In this document: positions 27,378 through 36,181 of the stretch, piece by piece | Layout of the letters: the number at the start of each line of letters is the position of its first letter | Numbering within the stretch: the stretch's first letter is position 1 | Assembly: GCA_031253625.1 (NCBI GenBank) | Contig: JAIRVZ010000032.1 | Coordinates: 1 to 64,000, forward strand | Length of the DNA stretch: 64,000 nucleotides | Direction of reading: 5' to 3' | Origin: Dysgonamonadaceae bacterium | GTDB taxonomy: Bacteria > Bacteroidota > Bacteroidia > Bacteroidales > Azobacteroidaceae | Translations under genes and position numbers: made by a program | Notes under the pieces: generated by a model | Database searches by the model: none | Told to the model about the DNA's origin: nothing | The model's input: the letters and a program-made list of their open reading frames with translations, nothing else

Positions 27378-29423
27378 ATGGAAAATCAATATAAATATTT
27401 CAATCGCGATGTCAGTTGGCTCTCTTTCAACTATCGGGTGTTATTGGAAGCTACCGACCAAACTTTACCACTCTACGAGCGCATCAAATTTTTAGCCATA
27501 CATGCGTCGAATCTTGAAGAATTCTACAAAATCAGAGTTGCTGAACATCAGGATATTATTAAGAAAAAAAAGCGAGCAGAGGAAGATTCGGAAAATTCTG
27601 AACAGATATTGTCTGAAATTAAAACAGAAGTAACCCGACAACAGGAAGAATTTTCACGAATTTTTGAACAGATGATTATTCCGGAACTTCAAGACAATAA
27701 AATCTTCCTGTATCAAAATGAACAGGTCAATGATTTTCATAAAAACTTCATTCAAAATTATTTTAGTGAAGAAATATATCCTTTCCTCGAACCTGTTCTG
27801 ATATTGAAAGATGAAATAAAATATTTCATTCGAGACAATCGGATATATTTGGTTGTGAGGATGATAGAAAATAAAAGCGGTGATTTCCGCTATGCAATAA
27901 TGAAAATTCCTTTTGCAAAAGTTCCGCGTTTTGTTAAACTTCCTGTGCTTGATGATAATTATTATTTCATGTTTGTGGAAGATATTATCAAAGCCAACTT
28001 AAAAAAGATTTTCTACGGATTTACTATTGATTGCAGTTATTGTGTCAAGATTTCGCGCGATGCCGATATTATCATAGACGAAGAGAAATTTTCCAACAAC
28101 AATTTAGTCGAAACAATCAAACAAAAAATAAAAAGGCGAAAGATAGGCGATCTTAGTCGTTTTGCATATGATTATAATATGCCGAAAGATTTTTTGGCAT
28201 TTTTGGCCTCGGCATTTGAAATACCTAAAAATGAAATGGTGCCCGACAGTCCTCATTTAAATATGCAGGATTTAATGAAATTACCTAATCCGGTTGGAGA
28301 AAAGCTTGTTTCGAAAACGCGAAGTCCAATCAGAATTCCAATATTAGACGATTCAAAAAAGGTTTCCAGTGTGATTCAAAAGCAGGATATTTTCCTGTTT
28401 TATCCCTATCATTCGTTTAATTATTTTCTCCGGTTTTTGAAAGAGGCAGCCTCTCCCGATTCGAAAGTGGAAAGCATCAAAGTAACTCAATATCGCGTGG
28501 CCGAACAATCAGATGTAATTAATACACTGATTTATGCTGCCCAAAACGGGAAAAAAGTTACGGTTTTTGTCGAGTTGAAAGCCCGTTTCGATGAAGAAAA
28601 TAATCTTGAGACAGCCGAGCGCATGGAAAAAGCCGGAATCAGGATTATTTACAGTTTGTCTAAATTAAAAGTACACGCTAAAGTGGCTTTAATCAAGGAA
28701 AAATATGGTTTAGCGGGAAAACAAAATAGAAGTTACGCTTATCTGAGTACCGGTAATTTCAATGAAAAAACGGCAAAACTTTATTCGGATATGTCGATTT
28801 TGACCTGTAACAAACAGTTAACCAACGAAGTAGGCCGTGTTTTCGATATATTGGAAGGAAATCTTACTAAATACGAATTCAAACATCTTTTGGTTACGCA
28901 ATCCAACTTGGTGCCAAGTCTGCAACAGATGATTCAGCGCGAAATCAAACATGCCAAACAAGGTCAAAAAGCCCATATTATTTTGAAAATGAACGGACTA
29001 CAAGATCCTGCTATGATTGATGAATTATACGAGGCAAGCAAAGCCGGTGTAGAAATTGACTTGATAGTGAGAGGAATATGTTGCTTGGTTCCCGATCAAC
29101 CATACAGTAAAAATATTCGCATCACACGAATTGTCGATGCTTATTTGGAGCATGCCCGCGTTTGGTATTTTTACAATGCCGGCAAAGAAGATTTATTCCT
29201 GACTTCGGCCGATTGGATGAAACGTAATCTTTACAGGAGAATAGAAACAGCTTTTCCGGTTATCAATCAAACCATCAAAAAGAAAATCATTGAAATTCTT
29301 AATATTCAATTAAAGGATAACGTGAAAGGATGTTTTATCGATGAAAACTTGAATAATGTTTTTAAAACAGAAGTAGGAGAGGAGCCAATAAGATCACAGA
29401 AGAAAATTTATACGATTTTGTAA
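27378..29423 (+). CDS. ppk1: Polyphosphate kinase 1
   Basis: A 681-residue enzyme that reversibly transfers the ATP gamma-phosphate to inorganic polyphosphate at the membrane. The ORF track starts at a TTG; the ATG at 27378 gives the family N-terminus MENQYKYFNRDVSWLSFN. The PLD-like C-terminal domains carry the phosphorylated histidine in KLKVHAKVALI, the YLSTGNFNEKTAKLYSD segment and the second histidine in YLEHARVWYF. It ends 6 bases from the convergent TPR gene. Confidence 0.95.
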   Translation: MENQYKYFNRDVSWLSFNYRVLLEATDQTLPLYERIKFLAIHASNLEEFYKIRVAEHQDIIKKKKRAEEDSENSEQILSEIKTEVTRQQEEFSRIFEQMIIPELQDNKIFLYQNEQVNDFHKNFIQNYFSEEIYPFLEPVLILKDEIKYFIRDNRIYLVVRMIENKSGDFRYAIMKIPFAKVPRFVKLPVLDDNYYFMFVEDIIKANLKKIFYGFTIDCSYCVKISRDADIIIDEEKFSNNNLVETIKQKIKRRKIGDLSRFAYDYNMPKDFLAFLASAFEIPKNEMVPDSPHLNMQDLMKLPNPVGEKLVSKTRSPIRIPILDDSKKVSSVIQKQDIFLFYPYHSFNYFLRFLKEAASPDSKVESIKVTQYRVAEQSDVINTLIYAAQNGKKVTVFVELKARFDEENNLETAERMEKAGIRIIYSLSKLKVHAKVALIKEKYGLAGKQNRSYAYLSTGNFNEKTAKLYSDMSILTCNKQLTNEVGRVFDILEGNLTKYEFKHLLVTQSNLVPSLQQMIQREIKHAKQGQKAHIILKMNGLQDPAMIDELYEASKAGVEIDLIVRGICCLVPDQPYSKNIRITRIVDAYLEHARVWYFYNAGKEDLFLTSADWMKRNLYRRIETAFPVINQTIKKKIIEILNIQLKDNVKGCFIDENLNNVFKTEVGEEPIRSQKKIYTIL

Positions 29424-29429
29424 ATACTC

Positions 29430-30773
29430 CTAATTATTACCCCACACTTTATCATTATAGCCGATTCCGTGCTCCGTTCTTAGTTTACGAATATGCTTAC
29501 TTAATTCATCAATTTTAACTTCAATCTCTTTTATTTGTTCTTGGTTTGAATCCGGTTGGTCTAACAGCGATTCCTGATAACTCAGCAATGCTCCCTGATA
29601 TTGTGTGTAATAGAAGACGGCCATTTTGTAATCCTTCAAATCATATTCCAACAAGACGGACAAATTGAAAAATAGTTCCATTCTTTGCGCATTGGATGAG
29701 GCATAAGGAACGGCATTTGAATAGTACATAGCAGCATCCTGAAATAAATTGTCTTTCTCGTAAGCCTGAGCCAATCCATTGTAATAAGTATAGAGCGCAT
29801 TTCGATTGGGGAGTGCATTTTCGATCAATTTTTGATACATTTGAACAGCCTCCGGATAATAACCCAAATTATGGCTGACCTGCGCTAATGCATATAATAC
29901 CGTCATATTTGTTGAATCACGTTCGTAAGCTTGTTGCAAATATGGATAAGCAGCCGCGTCGTTTTTCAAAAAGAAATGTGAAATTCCCAAACTTCGATTT
30001 ACTATCAGAGAAGAGTCTCCGGCTGCGTGGCATTTTTCGAACCGGAGGACAGCTTCTTTGTAATTGTCCAAATTATAATAAGCAAAAGCATTCAAGGCAT
30101 TCATTTGAACATTAGTAGTATCGATAGTCAGAAAAGTTTCGGAATGTAATAAAGCCTGTGCGTAATCTTTTTGCTGAATACAAAGTTTTACTATACTTAA
30201 TGCAGAAAAAATGTCGTTAGCATCCAACTCCCAAGCGGCTTGATAGTAAGCTTTTGCGCTATCCGGTTGGTTGAGTTTTTCGTAACAAAGCGCAATGCTT
30301 TTTTTTAGATAGGAGGGATTATAAGTTTCAGGGTCAATTTGCAGGTAGTTTTCCAAGGCTGTCCTATATTTTTCGGATCGATAAAGCAAGTCGGCTTTTC
30401 GTACCTGAAAATAAGTATTGGTAGAATCCGTTTCTATTAATTTCTCATAACAATGAATACTTTGTGAGTATTGCAAACGATTTTCATAACATTGTGCCAA
30501 TTCTAATTGAATAAGAATATCATTCGGATAATTTTCCCGTAAGTGTTCTAAAATTTCGATGGCTTTGGAATAATTACTTAACCATTTATAACACAGAGCT
30601 TTTTGACATTCTAAATTTCGTGTAGGCTCCAGTGTGTTGATGTATTCAATCCCTTGTTGGTATTGTGCTTTCCGAAGATAATTTGTCAGTATAGAATCTT
30701 GTTCCTGAGCCTGAGAAATACTTACACCGAACAAGAAAATGCTTGCGAAAATCCATGTGATACTTTTTTTCAT
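29430..30773 (-). CDS. Secreted TPR-repeat protein
   Basis: A 447-residue protein with a signal peptide (MKKSITWIFASIFLFGVSISQAQ) followed by about ten tetratricopeptide repeats (for example PDSAKAYYQAAWELDANDIF and YPEAVQMYQKLIENALPN). It probably acts in the periplasm as a protein-binding scaffold. No enzymatic domain is visible. A 16-bp perfect palindrome lies just upstream of the start. Confidence 0.85.
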   Translation of the reverse strand: MKKSITWIFASIFLFGVSISQAQEQDSILTNYLRKAQYQQGIEYINTLEPTRNLECQKALCYKWLSNYSKAIEILEHLRENYPNDILIQLELAQCYENRLQYSQSIHCYEKLIETDSTNTYFQVRKADLLYRSEKYRTALENYLQIDPETYNPSYLKKSIALCYEKLNQPDSAKAYYQAAWELDANDIFSALSIVKLCIQQKDYAQALLHSETFLTIDTTNVQMNALNAFAYYNLDNYKEAVLRFEKCHAAGDSSLIVNRSLGISHFFLKNDAAAYPYLQQAYERDSTNMTVLYALAQVSHNLGYYPEAVQMYQKLIENALPNRNALYTYYNGLAQAYEKDNLFQDAAMYYSNAVPYASSNAQRMELFFNLSVLLEYDLKDYKMAVFYYTQYQGALLSYQESLLDQPDSNQEQIKEIEVKIDELSKHIRKLRTEHGIGYNDKVWGNN

Positions 30774-30790
30774 ACTACAACTATGTCATT

Positions 30791-30806
30791 TGCGTAAATT
30801 TACGCA
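30791..30806. promoter_or_regulatory. 16-bp palindrome TGCGTAAATTTACGCA
   Basis: A perfect palindrome 18 bases upstream of the TPR gene start, followed by a further GCGTA unit. It looks like an operator for a dimeric regulator, or a chance dyad; no regulator gene is nearby. Confidence 0.35.
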
Positions 30807-30936
30807 TTTTGCGTAGAATAAGGCGGATGTCACATAAGTTATTTTATGGCATTAACGTAGTTTAACTTAATTGTCGCTTTTCCTGATGAATAATAAAGCA
30901 ATCCGGTTAAATAAATTCAAAAAAAATCAATTTTTC

Positions 30937-30968
30937 TTTGGCGTTTAAAGAATAATTATTTTTCTTTG
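30937..30968 (+). promoter_or_regulatory. Promoter of the trpB2 leader (TTTG ... TTTCTTTG)
   Basis: TTTG at 30937-30940 and TTTCTTTG at 30961-30968 are 20 bases apart. The -7 box deviates from TAnnTTTG only in its second base. Transcription from here would include the leader peptide at 31003. Confidence 0.45.
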
Positions 30969-31002
30969 CGATATAATTGTGACAAAAAGTTATAAAAAAG
31001 AG

Positions 31003-31053
31003 ATGAAAAGTATCGTTATTTCTAAAAATTGGTGGTGGCAGTATCAATCTTAA
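31003..31053 (+). CDS. Tryptophan leader peptide (MKSIVISKNWWWQYQS)
   Basis: A 16-residue ORF, missed by the track, with three adjacent Trp codons (TGG TGG TGG) followed 3 codons later by the TAA stop. It lies ahead of a terminator hairpin and the tryptophan synthase beta-chain gene. This is the classic layout of ribosome-mediated attenuation: a ribosome stalled at the Trp codons when Trp-tRNA is scarce lets the downstream antiterminator form. Confidence 0.85.
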   Translation: MKSIVISKNWWWQYQS

Positions 31054-31054
31054 A

Positions 31055-31130
31055 GGTGGATGCTCCATTGTGTGTGTTTTTAGTTCAACAAAAAATATAA
31101 ACCGTAGGAATCCACCCCTGCGGTTTTTTT
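31055..31130 (+). promoter_or_regulatory. trp attenuator: antiterminator and terminator
   Basis: The terminator is AACCGTAGG (31100-31108) paired with CCTGCGGTT (31117-31125), followed by T7. GGTGGAT at 31055-31061 is exactly complementary to ATCCACC at 31110-31116, the loop of the terminator and its edge, so the two structures compete. GGTGGAT lies 1 base after the leader stop, where a ribosome that completed the peptide would cover it and allow termination. The logic is inferred from the sequence; a related Bacteroidetes trp leader motif is known. Confidence 0.8.
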
Positions 31131-31179
31131 GTATCAAAAAATTCTTCAAGTAATATATAAACAATTAAAGATTAAAATT

Positions 31180-32547
31180 ATGAGTACAAAAACGAAAAGA
31201 TTCATTTTACCGGAGAGCGAAATACCAACAGCGTGGTATAATATTGTGGCCGATATGAAAAACAAGCCGTTACCTGTTTTAAATCCCGGCACTAAGCAAC
31301 CGTTGAAAGCAGAAGATTGGTATCCTCTTTTTGCGAAGGATTTGGCTGACCAAGAAATGAATCAGACCGACAGATTTATCGAAATTCCGGAAGAAGTCAG
31401 AGAGTTGTATAAATGCTACCGTTCAACTCCTCTTGTGCGGGCTTACGGATTAGAAAAAGCTTTAGACACTCCGGCACATATTTATTTCAAAAACGAAAGT
31501 GTTAGTCCGGTTGGTTCGCATAAGTTGAATTCGGCTTTAGCGCAAGCTTATTATTGTAAAAAAGAAGGAACTACCAATATTACAACAGAAACCGGAGCCG
31601 GACAATGGGGTGCCGCTTTATCGTATGCTGCCAATGCTTTCGGATTGGAATTAGCTGTTTATATGGTTAAAATAAGCTACGAACAAAAGCCTTATCGTCG
31701 GTCGATTATGCAAACGTATGGAGCGCAAGTGATTGCCTCTCCTTCCATGTCGACTAAAGCTGGACGTAAAATTCTTACCGAACACCCGAATTATCAAGGA
31801 AGCTTGGGTACGGCGATTTCCGAAGCAATAGAATTGGCTATGCAAACTCCTAACTGCAAATATACTTTGGGAAGTGTGCTCAATCATGTGTCTTTGCATC
31901 AAACGATTATCGGATTGGAGGCTGAAAAGCAAATGGCCATGGCAGGAGAATATCCCGACATCGTGATAGCTTGTTTCGGAGGTGGCTCCAATTTTTCAGG
32001 GATTGCATATCCATTCCTTCGTCATAAAATATCAGGAGAAAAAGATACTCGTTTTATTGCTGCCGAACCGGCATCTTGTCCGAAATTGACTCGTGGAGTT
32101 TTTCAATACGATTTTGGCGATGAGGCAGGTTATACCCCACTGATACCGATGTTTACTTTAGGACACGATTTTGCTCCCGCAAACATTCATGCCGGAGGAT
32201 TGCGTTATCACGGTGCAGGAGCAATCATCAGTCAACTGAAAAGAGATAATTTGATTGAAGCGGTAGATATTATGCAATTAGATTCATTTAAGGCTGGGAT
32301 TTTGTTTGCTCAGACAGAAGGAATTATCCCTGCTCCAGAATCTTCTCATGCTATTGCGGCTACAATCAACGAGGCACTGAAAGCCAAAGAAGAAGGAAAA
32401 CAAAAAACTATTTTGTTTAATTTATCCGGACATGGCTTGATTGATATGACAGCGTATGATGCTTATTTATCCGACGACTTGACTAACTATGAGTTAAGCG
32501 ACGAGATTATCAAAGCGAATACATGCAAGTTGGAGAAATTAATCTGA
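31180..32547 (+). CDS. trpB2: TrpB-like tryptophan synthase beta chain (TrpB2 type)
   Basis: A 455-residue PLP enzyme of the TrpB2 class, which is longer than TrpB1 and does not depend on TrpA contacts. The PLP lysine lies in SPVGSHKLNSALAQAYY and the phosphate loop in CFGGGSNFSG. TrpB2 can join indole (and possibly O-phosphoserine in some relatives) with serine to make tryptophan. The ATG at 31180 follows the attenuator; the ORF-track start at 31129 lies in the terminator T-run. No other trp genes adjoin it. The stop overlaps the convergent S41 gene by 9 bases. Confidence 0.92.
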   Translation: MSTKTKRFILPESEIPTAWYNIVADMKNKPLPVLNPGTKQPLKAEDWYPLFAKDLADQEMNQTDRFIEIPEEVRELYKCYRSTPLVRAYGLEKALDTPAHIYFKNESVSPVGSHKLNSALAQAYYCKKEGTTNITTETGAGQWGAALSYAANAFGLELAVYMVKISYEQKPYRRSIMQTYGAQVIASPSMSTKAGRKILTEHPNYQGSLGTAISEAIELAMQTPNCKYTLGSVLNHVSLHQTIIGLEAEKQMAMAGEYPDIVIACFGGGSNFSGIAYPFLRHKISGEKDTRFIAAEPASCPKLTRGVFQYDFGDEAGYTPLIPMFTLGHDFAPANIHAGGLRYHGAGAIISQLKRDNLIEAVDIMQLDSFKAGILFAQTEGIIPAPESSHAIAATINEALKAKEEGKQKTILFNLSGHGLIDMTAYDAYLSDDLTNYELSDEIIKANTCKLEKLI

Positions 32548-33543
32548 TTTAAGAAGATAATTTCGAGCTGCCTCAATGAATGGGTCTTGAGTTCTATCTT
32601 TATCATCCCATTCTTCTATGAGAATGTCAGGGTCTATTCCTGATTCAACCGGCTGTTTGTCAGCATCATAGGTCGGACAAGCAGAAAATCTCACCGCCCA
32701 TCCGTTGGGCAGTTCGGAAGACATCGGTAAACCACTTCCTCCACCCGTTTTGTCGCCCATGATAGTTACCAATGGGAACAGGCGCATGGAACTCACAAAG
32801 TCGTTTGTTGCACTGTAACAACTTCTGTTAGTAAGAACCACAACAGGTTTTTGATAGCGTATCCGCGTGGATGGGTCTAAATATATTGGGAAAAGGTCGG
32901 AAAAATCATTGTGGCCTTTTCCTGTTTTATGTTGGATATATCCGACGAGTTTTCTCTCGTTTGTAAATCTGGAGGCAAATTCGGTAGCATTGCTTAGCAA
33001 GCCTCCTCCGTTATTTCTTACATCGATAATAATTCCATCGCAATCGGCAAATTTATACAAGATATAGTCTAAGGAAGTTGGACTTATTCCTGAAGAAAAA
33101 TTGCCATAATAAATATAGCCTATACTGTCTTCCAGCATTTTGTAACGCATTCCGGATGCAATTGAAAAATCGGTTCCCAAGTAATGTTCGTTAAGTATTT
33201 TTCCGTCGAAGTTTTCGGGGTAATCTTCAAACCATTTCCAATATCGCCCAAGGTCGAATGGGGTTATCAAATTGACGTGCCCATCCTGCAGTTCTTGCAA
33301 CATTTTGTTTAATAATTGGAATAACTCGTCTCTATTCATTTTATCTTTTACTTGTGCAGAATAACGGTCGTGTATTTCATTCCAATCGACCTCTTTATAA
33401 GAAAAGAAACAATATCTTTCATCCATGATTTTCCAAAGTGCCTCGAAATTACCACGAGGAGTGTCTTTAAACTCATCAATTTCTACGCACGAAGAAAAAA
33501 TGTAGAGAAAAGATAAGCATATTATTGAGATTGTTTTTGTCAT
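32539..33543 (-). CDS. S41-family peptidase, lipoprotein
   Basis: A 334-residue C-terminal-processing-type protease. The ORF track extends upstream through a repeat element; the ATG at 33543 gives a lipoprotein signal (MTKTISIICLSFLYIFSSC) with the lipobox cysteine at residue 19. The tail-specific protease core is visible: DGIIIDVRNNGGG, the nucleophile region VVLTNRSCYSATNDFVSSM and GGGSGLPMSSELPNGW. No PDZ domain is evident, unlike CtpA/Prc. Probably acts on envelope or nutrient proteins in the periplasm. Confidence 0.85.
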   Translation of the reverse strand: MTKTISIICLSFLYIFSSCVEIDEFKDTPRGNFEALWKIMDERYCFFSYKEVDWNEIHDRYSAQVKDKMNRDELFQLLNKMLQELQDGHVNLITPFDLGRYWKWFEDYPENFDGKILNEHYLGTDFSIASGMRYKMLEDSIGYIYYGNFSSGISPTSLDYILYKFADCDGIIIDVRNNGGGLLSNATEFASRFTNERKLVGYIQHKTGKGHNDFSDLFPIYLDPSTRIRYQKPVVVLTNRSCYSATNDFVSSMRLFPLVTIMGDKTGGGSGLPMSSELPNGWAVRFSACPTYDADKQPVESGIDPDILIEEWDDKDRTQDPFIEAARNYLLKSD

Positions 33544-33550
33544 TGCCGCT

Positions 33551-33799
33551 GTTCGGCGTAGTCTCTGACTACGTCGTGTTAAGAACAAAGCTCTGCTTTG
33601 TAAATTGCAAGTCAGAGACTTACTTTTAGCTGCGACGTAGTCAGAGACCAATGTCGTCAACTTAAGAAAATTTGTGTCCGTCATTGCGAGGGCTTTGCCC
33701 GAAGCAAGCCAGTTTAAAGCTTTCTGGTTTGTTTCGTCGTTCCTCCTCGTAATGACGAATCGCTTAAGTTGACGACATTGGTCAGAGACTACGCCGAAC
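33551..33799. repeat. Nested palindromic repeat element (MITE-like)
   Basis: An outer perfect 19-bp inverted repeat, GTTCGGCGTAGTCTCTGAC (33551-33569) and its complement (33781-33799), encloses a second perfect 21-bp inverted repeat (33646-33666 with 33763-33783). That pair in turn encloses facing CGTCATTGCGAGG (from 33691) and CCTCGTAATGACG ends. Copies of the GTAGTCTCTGAC unit recur inside. It has no ORF and sits directly upstream of the S41 gene start. The CGTCATTGCGAGG unit is a widespread dispersed bacterial repeat. Confidence 0.75.
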
Positions 33800-33805
33800 G
33801 AACTC

Positions 33806-33845
33806 CCTGTAACTTCGTTTAACTTCCTGTAACTTCGTCTAACTT
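33806..33845. repeat. 20-bp tandem duplication
   Basis: CCTGTAACTTCGTTTAACTT is followed at once by CCTGTAACTTCGTCTAACTT, one mismatch. It abuts the palindromic element and lies 9 bases past the stop of the next minus-strand gene. Confidence 0.7.
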
Positions 33846-33854
33846 CCATAATCT

Positions 33855-34694
33855 TTATTCAAAAACCCGTTTAAAATTCCCTTTAACCTGTTTTTTGCCC
33901 GGAATTGTAAAAAATTCCCGGGAAAAACCTATCATAAAACTGTTATTATAAATGCGAGTGTTTATATAATTAACACGAGTTTCATAAAACGAATTGGCGT
34001 ACATCAATCTTATAGTCATGAAATTAAATGGAATCTCAAGAGAAAGATTATTTCGCAGAATGATTTGGTTATGATAAGAGGCAAAATGCACTAAATTTTC
34101 ATTATTCCCTATCGAAATTTCGTAAAAAGATTGTCCGAAATTTTGGGAAAACATGGCCCCCACAAATGGAGAACTGATTTGATAGCGTAATCTGAAAGGC
34201 TGTGATTTTATCCTGAAATCGTATGATGCGGCAGCTGATAGAGTCAGGTTTAGATGCGCTTTCGCGGTTGCCGGATTATTGGAGTTTCTAGGATTATAAA
34301 CAAATCCGGCAAGTGCGTTGATTTGACTACCTGCAAAAACTTTCAGATCGGGCAAAGGTGCCAACCGGTAAAATAATCCGGGACTATACTCTAAGAATCC
34401 TGCATATTGAATAGCATTTCCGGGCGGATTTAGTGTTGAATAATAATCGAGATAAAACAGTTGTTGAACGGCAATATTCCCATTCGATAAACCGGTCATG
34501 CTTATGCGCTCTTCCATGAAACTATATGAATTTCCCGAATAATTCAATGGAGAAAGATACGAGTCGTAAACACTTGCTTGCCCCAAGCCGAGCATCGACG
34601 ACCTGTAGTTTAATCTTAGCGGCTTATCTTCTTGCGAAAAACAAGGAAACAAGGTAAAACATGACAAGATCAAAAAAGCTAAATATTTTTGCAT
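33855..34694 (-). CDS. Secreted outer-membrane beta-barrel-like protein
   Basis: The ATG at 34694 gives a signal peptide (MQKYLAFLILSCFTLFPCFSQ) and 279 residues; the ORF-track start overlaps the upstream ATPase gene. The mature part alternates hydrophobic and polar residues with many aromatics and ends in short beta strands (SFMIGFSREFF), as in outer-membrane barrels. It resembles Bacteroidales DUF3316-type proteins, but I cannot confirm that. It starts 19 bases after the ATPase stop, so they may be co-transcribed. Confidence 0.7.
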   Translation of the reverse strand: MQKYLAFLILSCFTLFPCFSQEDKPLRLNYRSSMLGLGQASVYDSYLSPLNYSGNSYSFMEERISMTGLSNGNIAVQQLFYLDYYSTLNPPGNAIQYAGFLEYSPGLFYRLAPLPDLKVFAGSQINALAGFVYNPRNSNNPATAKAHLNLTLSAAASYDFRIKSQPFRLRYQISSPFVGAMFSQNFGQSFYEISIGNNENLVHFASYHNQIILRNNLSLEIPFNFMTIRLMYANSFYETRVNYINTRIYNNSFMIGFSREFFTIPGKKQVKGNFKRVFE

Positions 34695-34713
34695 AAGGTT
34701 TATATAAAAAATT

Positions 34714-36036
34714 CTACATATCTTCCAACGACAGACAGATTGTTCCAATCCGGTATTTGGGTAGGAGTTTATGTTTAAGATGCTCCACTTTTGCAGCCAG
34801 TAATTCCGGTTTAAAATTCTTCTTCTGTCGTTTTATTTCTGCAACTACCGCCTGATTTTTCTCTAATTTCAATGCAACGATATCTATTTCATTCTGACTG
34901 TCTTTAGGTTCCCACCACGATCCGATAGTTTGATATTGGAAACTTTCGGCAAATTGTTGTTTGAAATAGAATTCCAACAATTTACCGGAGTAAGTCGGAT
35001 AGTCGGATTTAATAATGGATTGCAAGCCAACAAAATTTTTAATCTCAATCAGGAAACGATAGCGGTCGAAATAGTTGAACCAAAAACGGATAAAATTATC
35101 TTGTATTTCGTAGCGGACGGTTTGACTGCCTTCTTTTGCTAATATCGGACGTTGGCGAATGATAATGTTATAATCCTCTATAAGCCTTTTGAGTTGTCCG
35201 CCGGCACTTTTATTTCCCAACGCAGATTCTATTTCTGGCTGTGTGTTAATGCCTCCGGAAATAGCACTTAAAATAGAAAAATAGGTAGCATAATTTTTTC
35301 CAAATTCTTCTATCAGCAGGTTTTTTCCTTCGTCTGTAAACGGAGAATTTTCCCGAATCATAAAGTTAATCATTTCATCAACACTCAATGCTCCGTTATC
35401 GCAAAACAATTCGACATATTTGGGGATTCCACCTGTAAAAGAATACAATGCCAACAAATCATCATTGATATATTGCGGACGATAGTCATGTATGATTTCT
35501 TTCAGAGTTGACAAATCGAAAGCCGATAATTTGATAATATTGTCTGCTCTCCCGAACAATGGCTCTTTTGAATGTTGGAATATTTTCTGCATCAATGAGT
35601 AAATAGAGCCGGAAACAATCAAGTTCATTCGAGACTTCTTTCGGTAAGAGTCCCAAATGTTTTGCATATCGCTGTAAACCGATTCATTGATATTGTAAAA
35701 TTCTTGAAACTCGTCAATGACAAGATTGAAAGGTTTATTGACCGCCAATTCCATCAGATATTGGAACAACGACCGGAATGTGCGGATTTCATTCGGCACA
35801 AATACATCAAGCGACTGTGCAATGACCGGAATAAATTCCGAACAAAGAGTTGTTTCATTTTTTCGGCCTACAAATAAATAAACAGTTGGCAAATCCTCAA
35901 CCGATTTCATGATGAGGCTTGTTTTGCCGATCCGTCTTCTTCCGGTTACTACTGTTAAGCGAGAATGGTCGTTAAACGACAAATTTTGTATTCGTCGCAA
36001 CTCTGCTAATTCGCTTACCCGGTTGTAGAATTTCAT
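34714..36036 (-). CDS. AAA ATPase with C-terminal nuclease-like domain (DUF234 type)
   Basis: A 440-residue protein. The N-terminal P-loop ATPase has Walker A TGRRRIGKTSLIM (about 31-43) and Walker B LVIDEFQEF, followed by a winged-helix region. The C-terminal domain has SQNEIDIVALKLEKNQAVVAEIKRQKK, a D...(D/E)xK pattern of the PD-(D/E)XK nuclease fold. This domain order is typical of the archaeal-ATPase/DUF234 family, whose function is unknown and which is widespread in Bacteroidetes. A TAACTTTG -7 box and a palindrome lie upstream. Confidence 0.85.
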   Translation of the reverse strand: MKFYNRVSELAELRRIQNLSFNDHSRLTVVTGRRRIGKTSLIMKSVEDLPTVYLFVGRKNETTLCSEFIPVIAQSLDVFVPNEIRTFRSLFQYLMELAVNKPFNLVIDEFQEFYNINESVYSDMQNIWDSYRKKSRMNLIVSGSIYSLMQKIFQHSKEPLFGRADNIIKLSAFDLSTLKEIIHDYRPQYINDDLLALYSFTGGIPKYVELFCDNGALSVDEMINFMIRENSPFTDEGKNLLIEEFGKNYATYFSILSAISGGINTQPEIESALGNKSAGGQLKRLIEDYNIIIRQRPILAKEGSQTVRYEIQDNFIRFWFNYFDRYRFLIEIKNFVGLQSIIKSDYPTYSGKLLEFYFKQQFAESFQYQTIGSWWEPKDSQNEIDIVALKLEKNQAVVAEIKRQKKNFKPELLAAKVEHLKHKLLPKYRIGTICLSLEDM

Positions 36037-36057
36037 AATGTTTATTCCCTGTTATAG

Positions 36058-36072
36058 CCGTAACTGTTACGG
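36058..36072. promoter_or_regulatory. Palindrome CCGTAACTGTTACGG
   Basis: A 7-bp perfect dyad around one base, placed between the -7 box at 36079 and the ATPase start codon. It would lie at or just after the transcription start, so it could be an operator or a leader hairpin. Confidence 0.35.
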
Positions 36073-36078
36073 CGGTTA

Positions 36079-36086
36079 CAAAGTTA
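36079..36086 (-). promoter_or_regulatory. -7 box TAACTTTG, ATPase gene
   Basis: The minus strand reads TAACTTTG, matching TAnnTTTG, about 43 bases before the ATPase start. Confidence 0.5.
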
Positions 36087-36181
36087 AGCGAAAAATTGGT
36101 ATTCACATAACAATCACGAAAAAATTTTAATCAAACAATTTCTGTCTATGTTTTATCGACGACCCCTACAAATATAAGGGA

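Noticed and set aside
33544-33849. N-terminal 102 codons of the S41 peptidase ORF
   Set aside because: They translate the palindromic element and tandem repeat; the lipoprotein signal begins at 33543.
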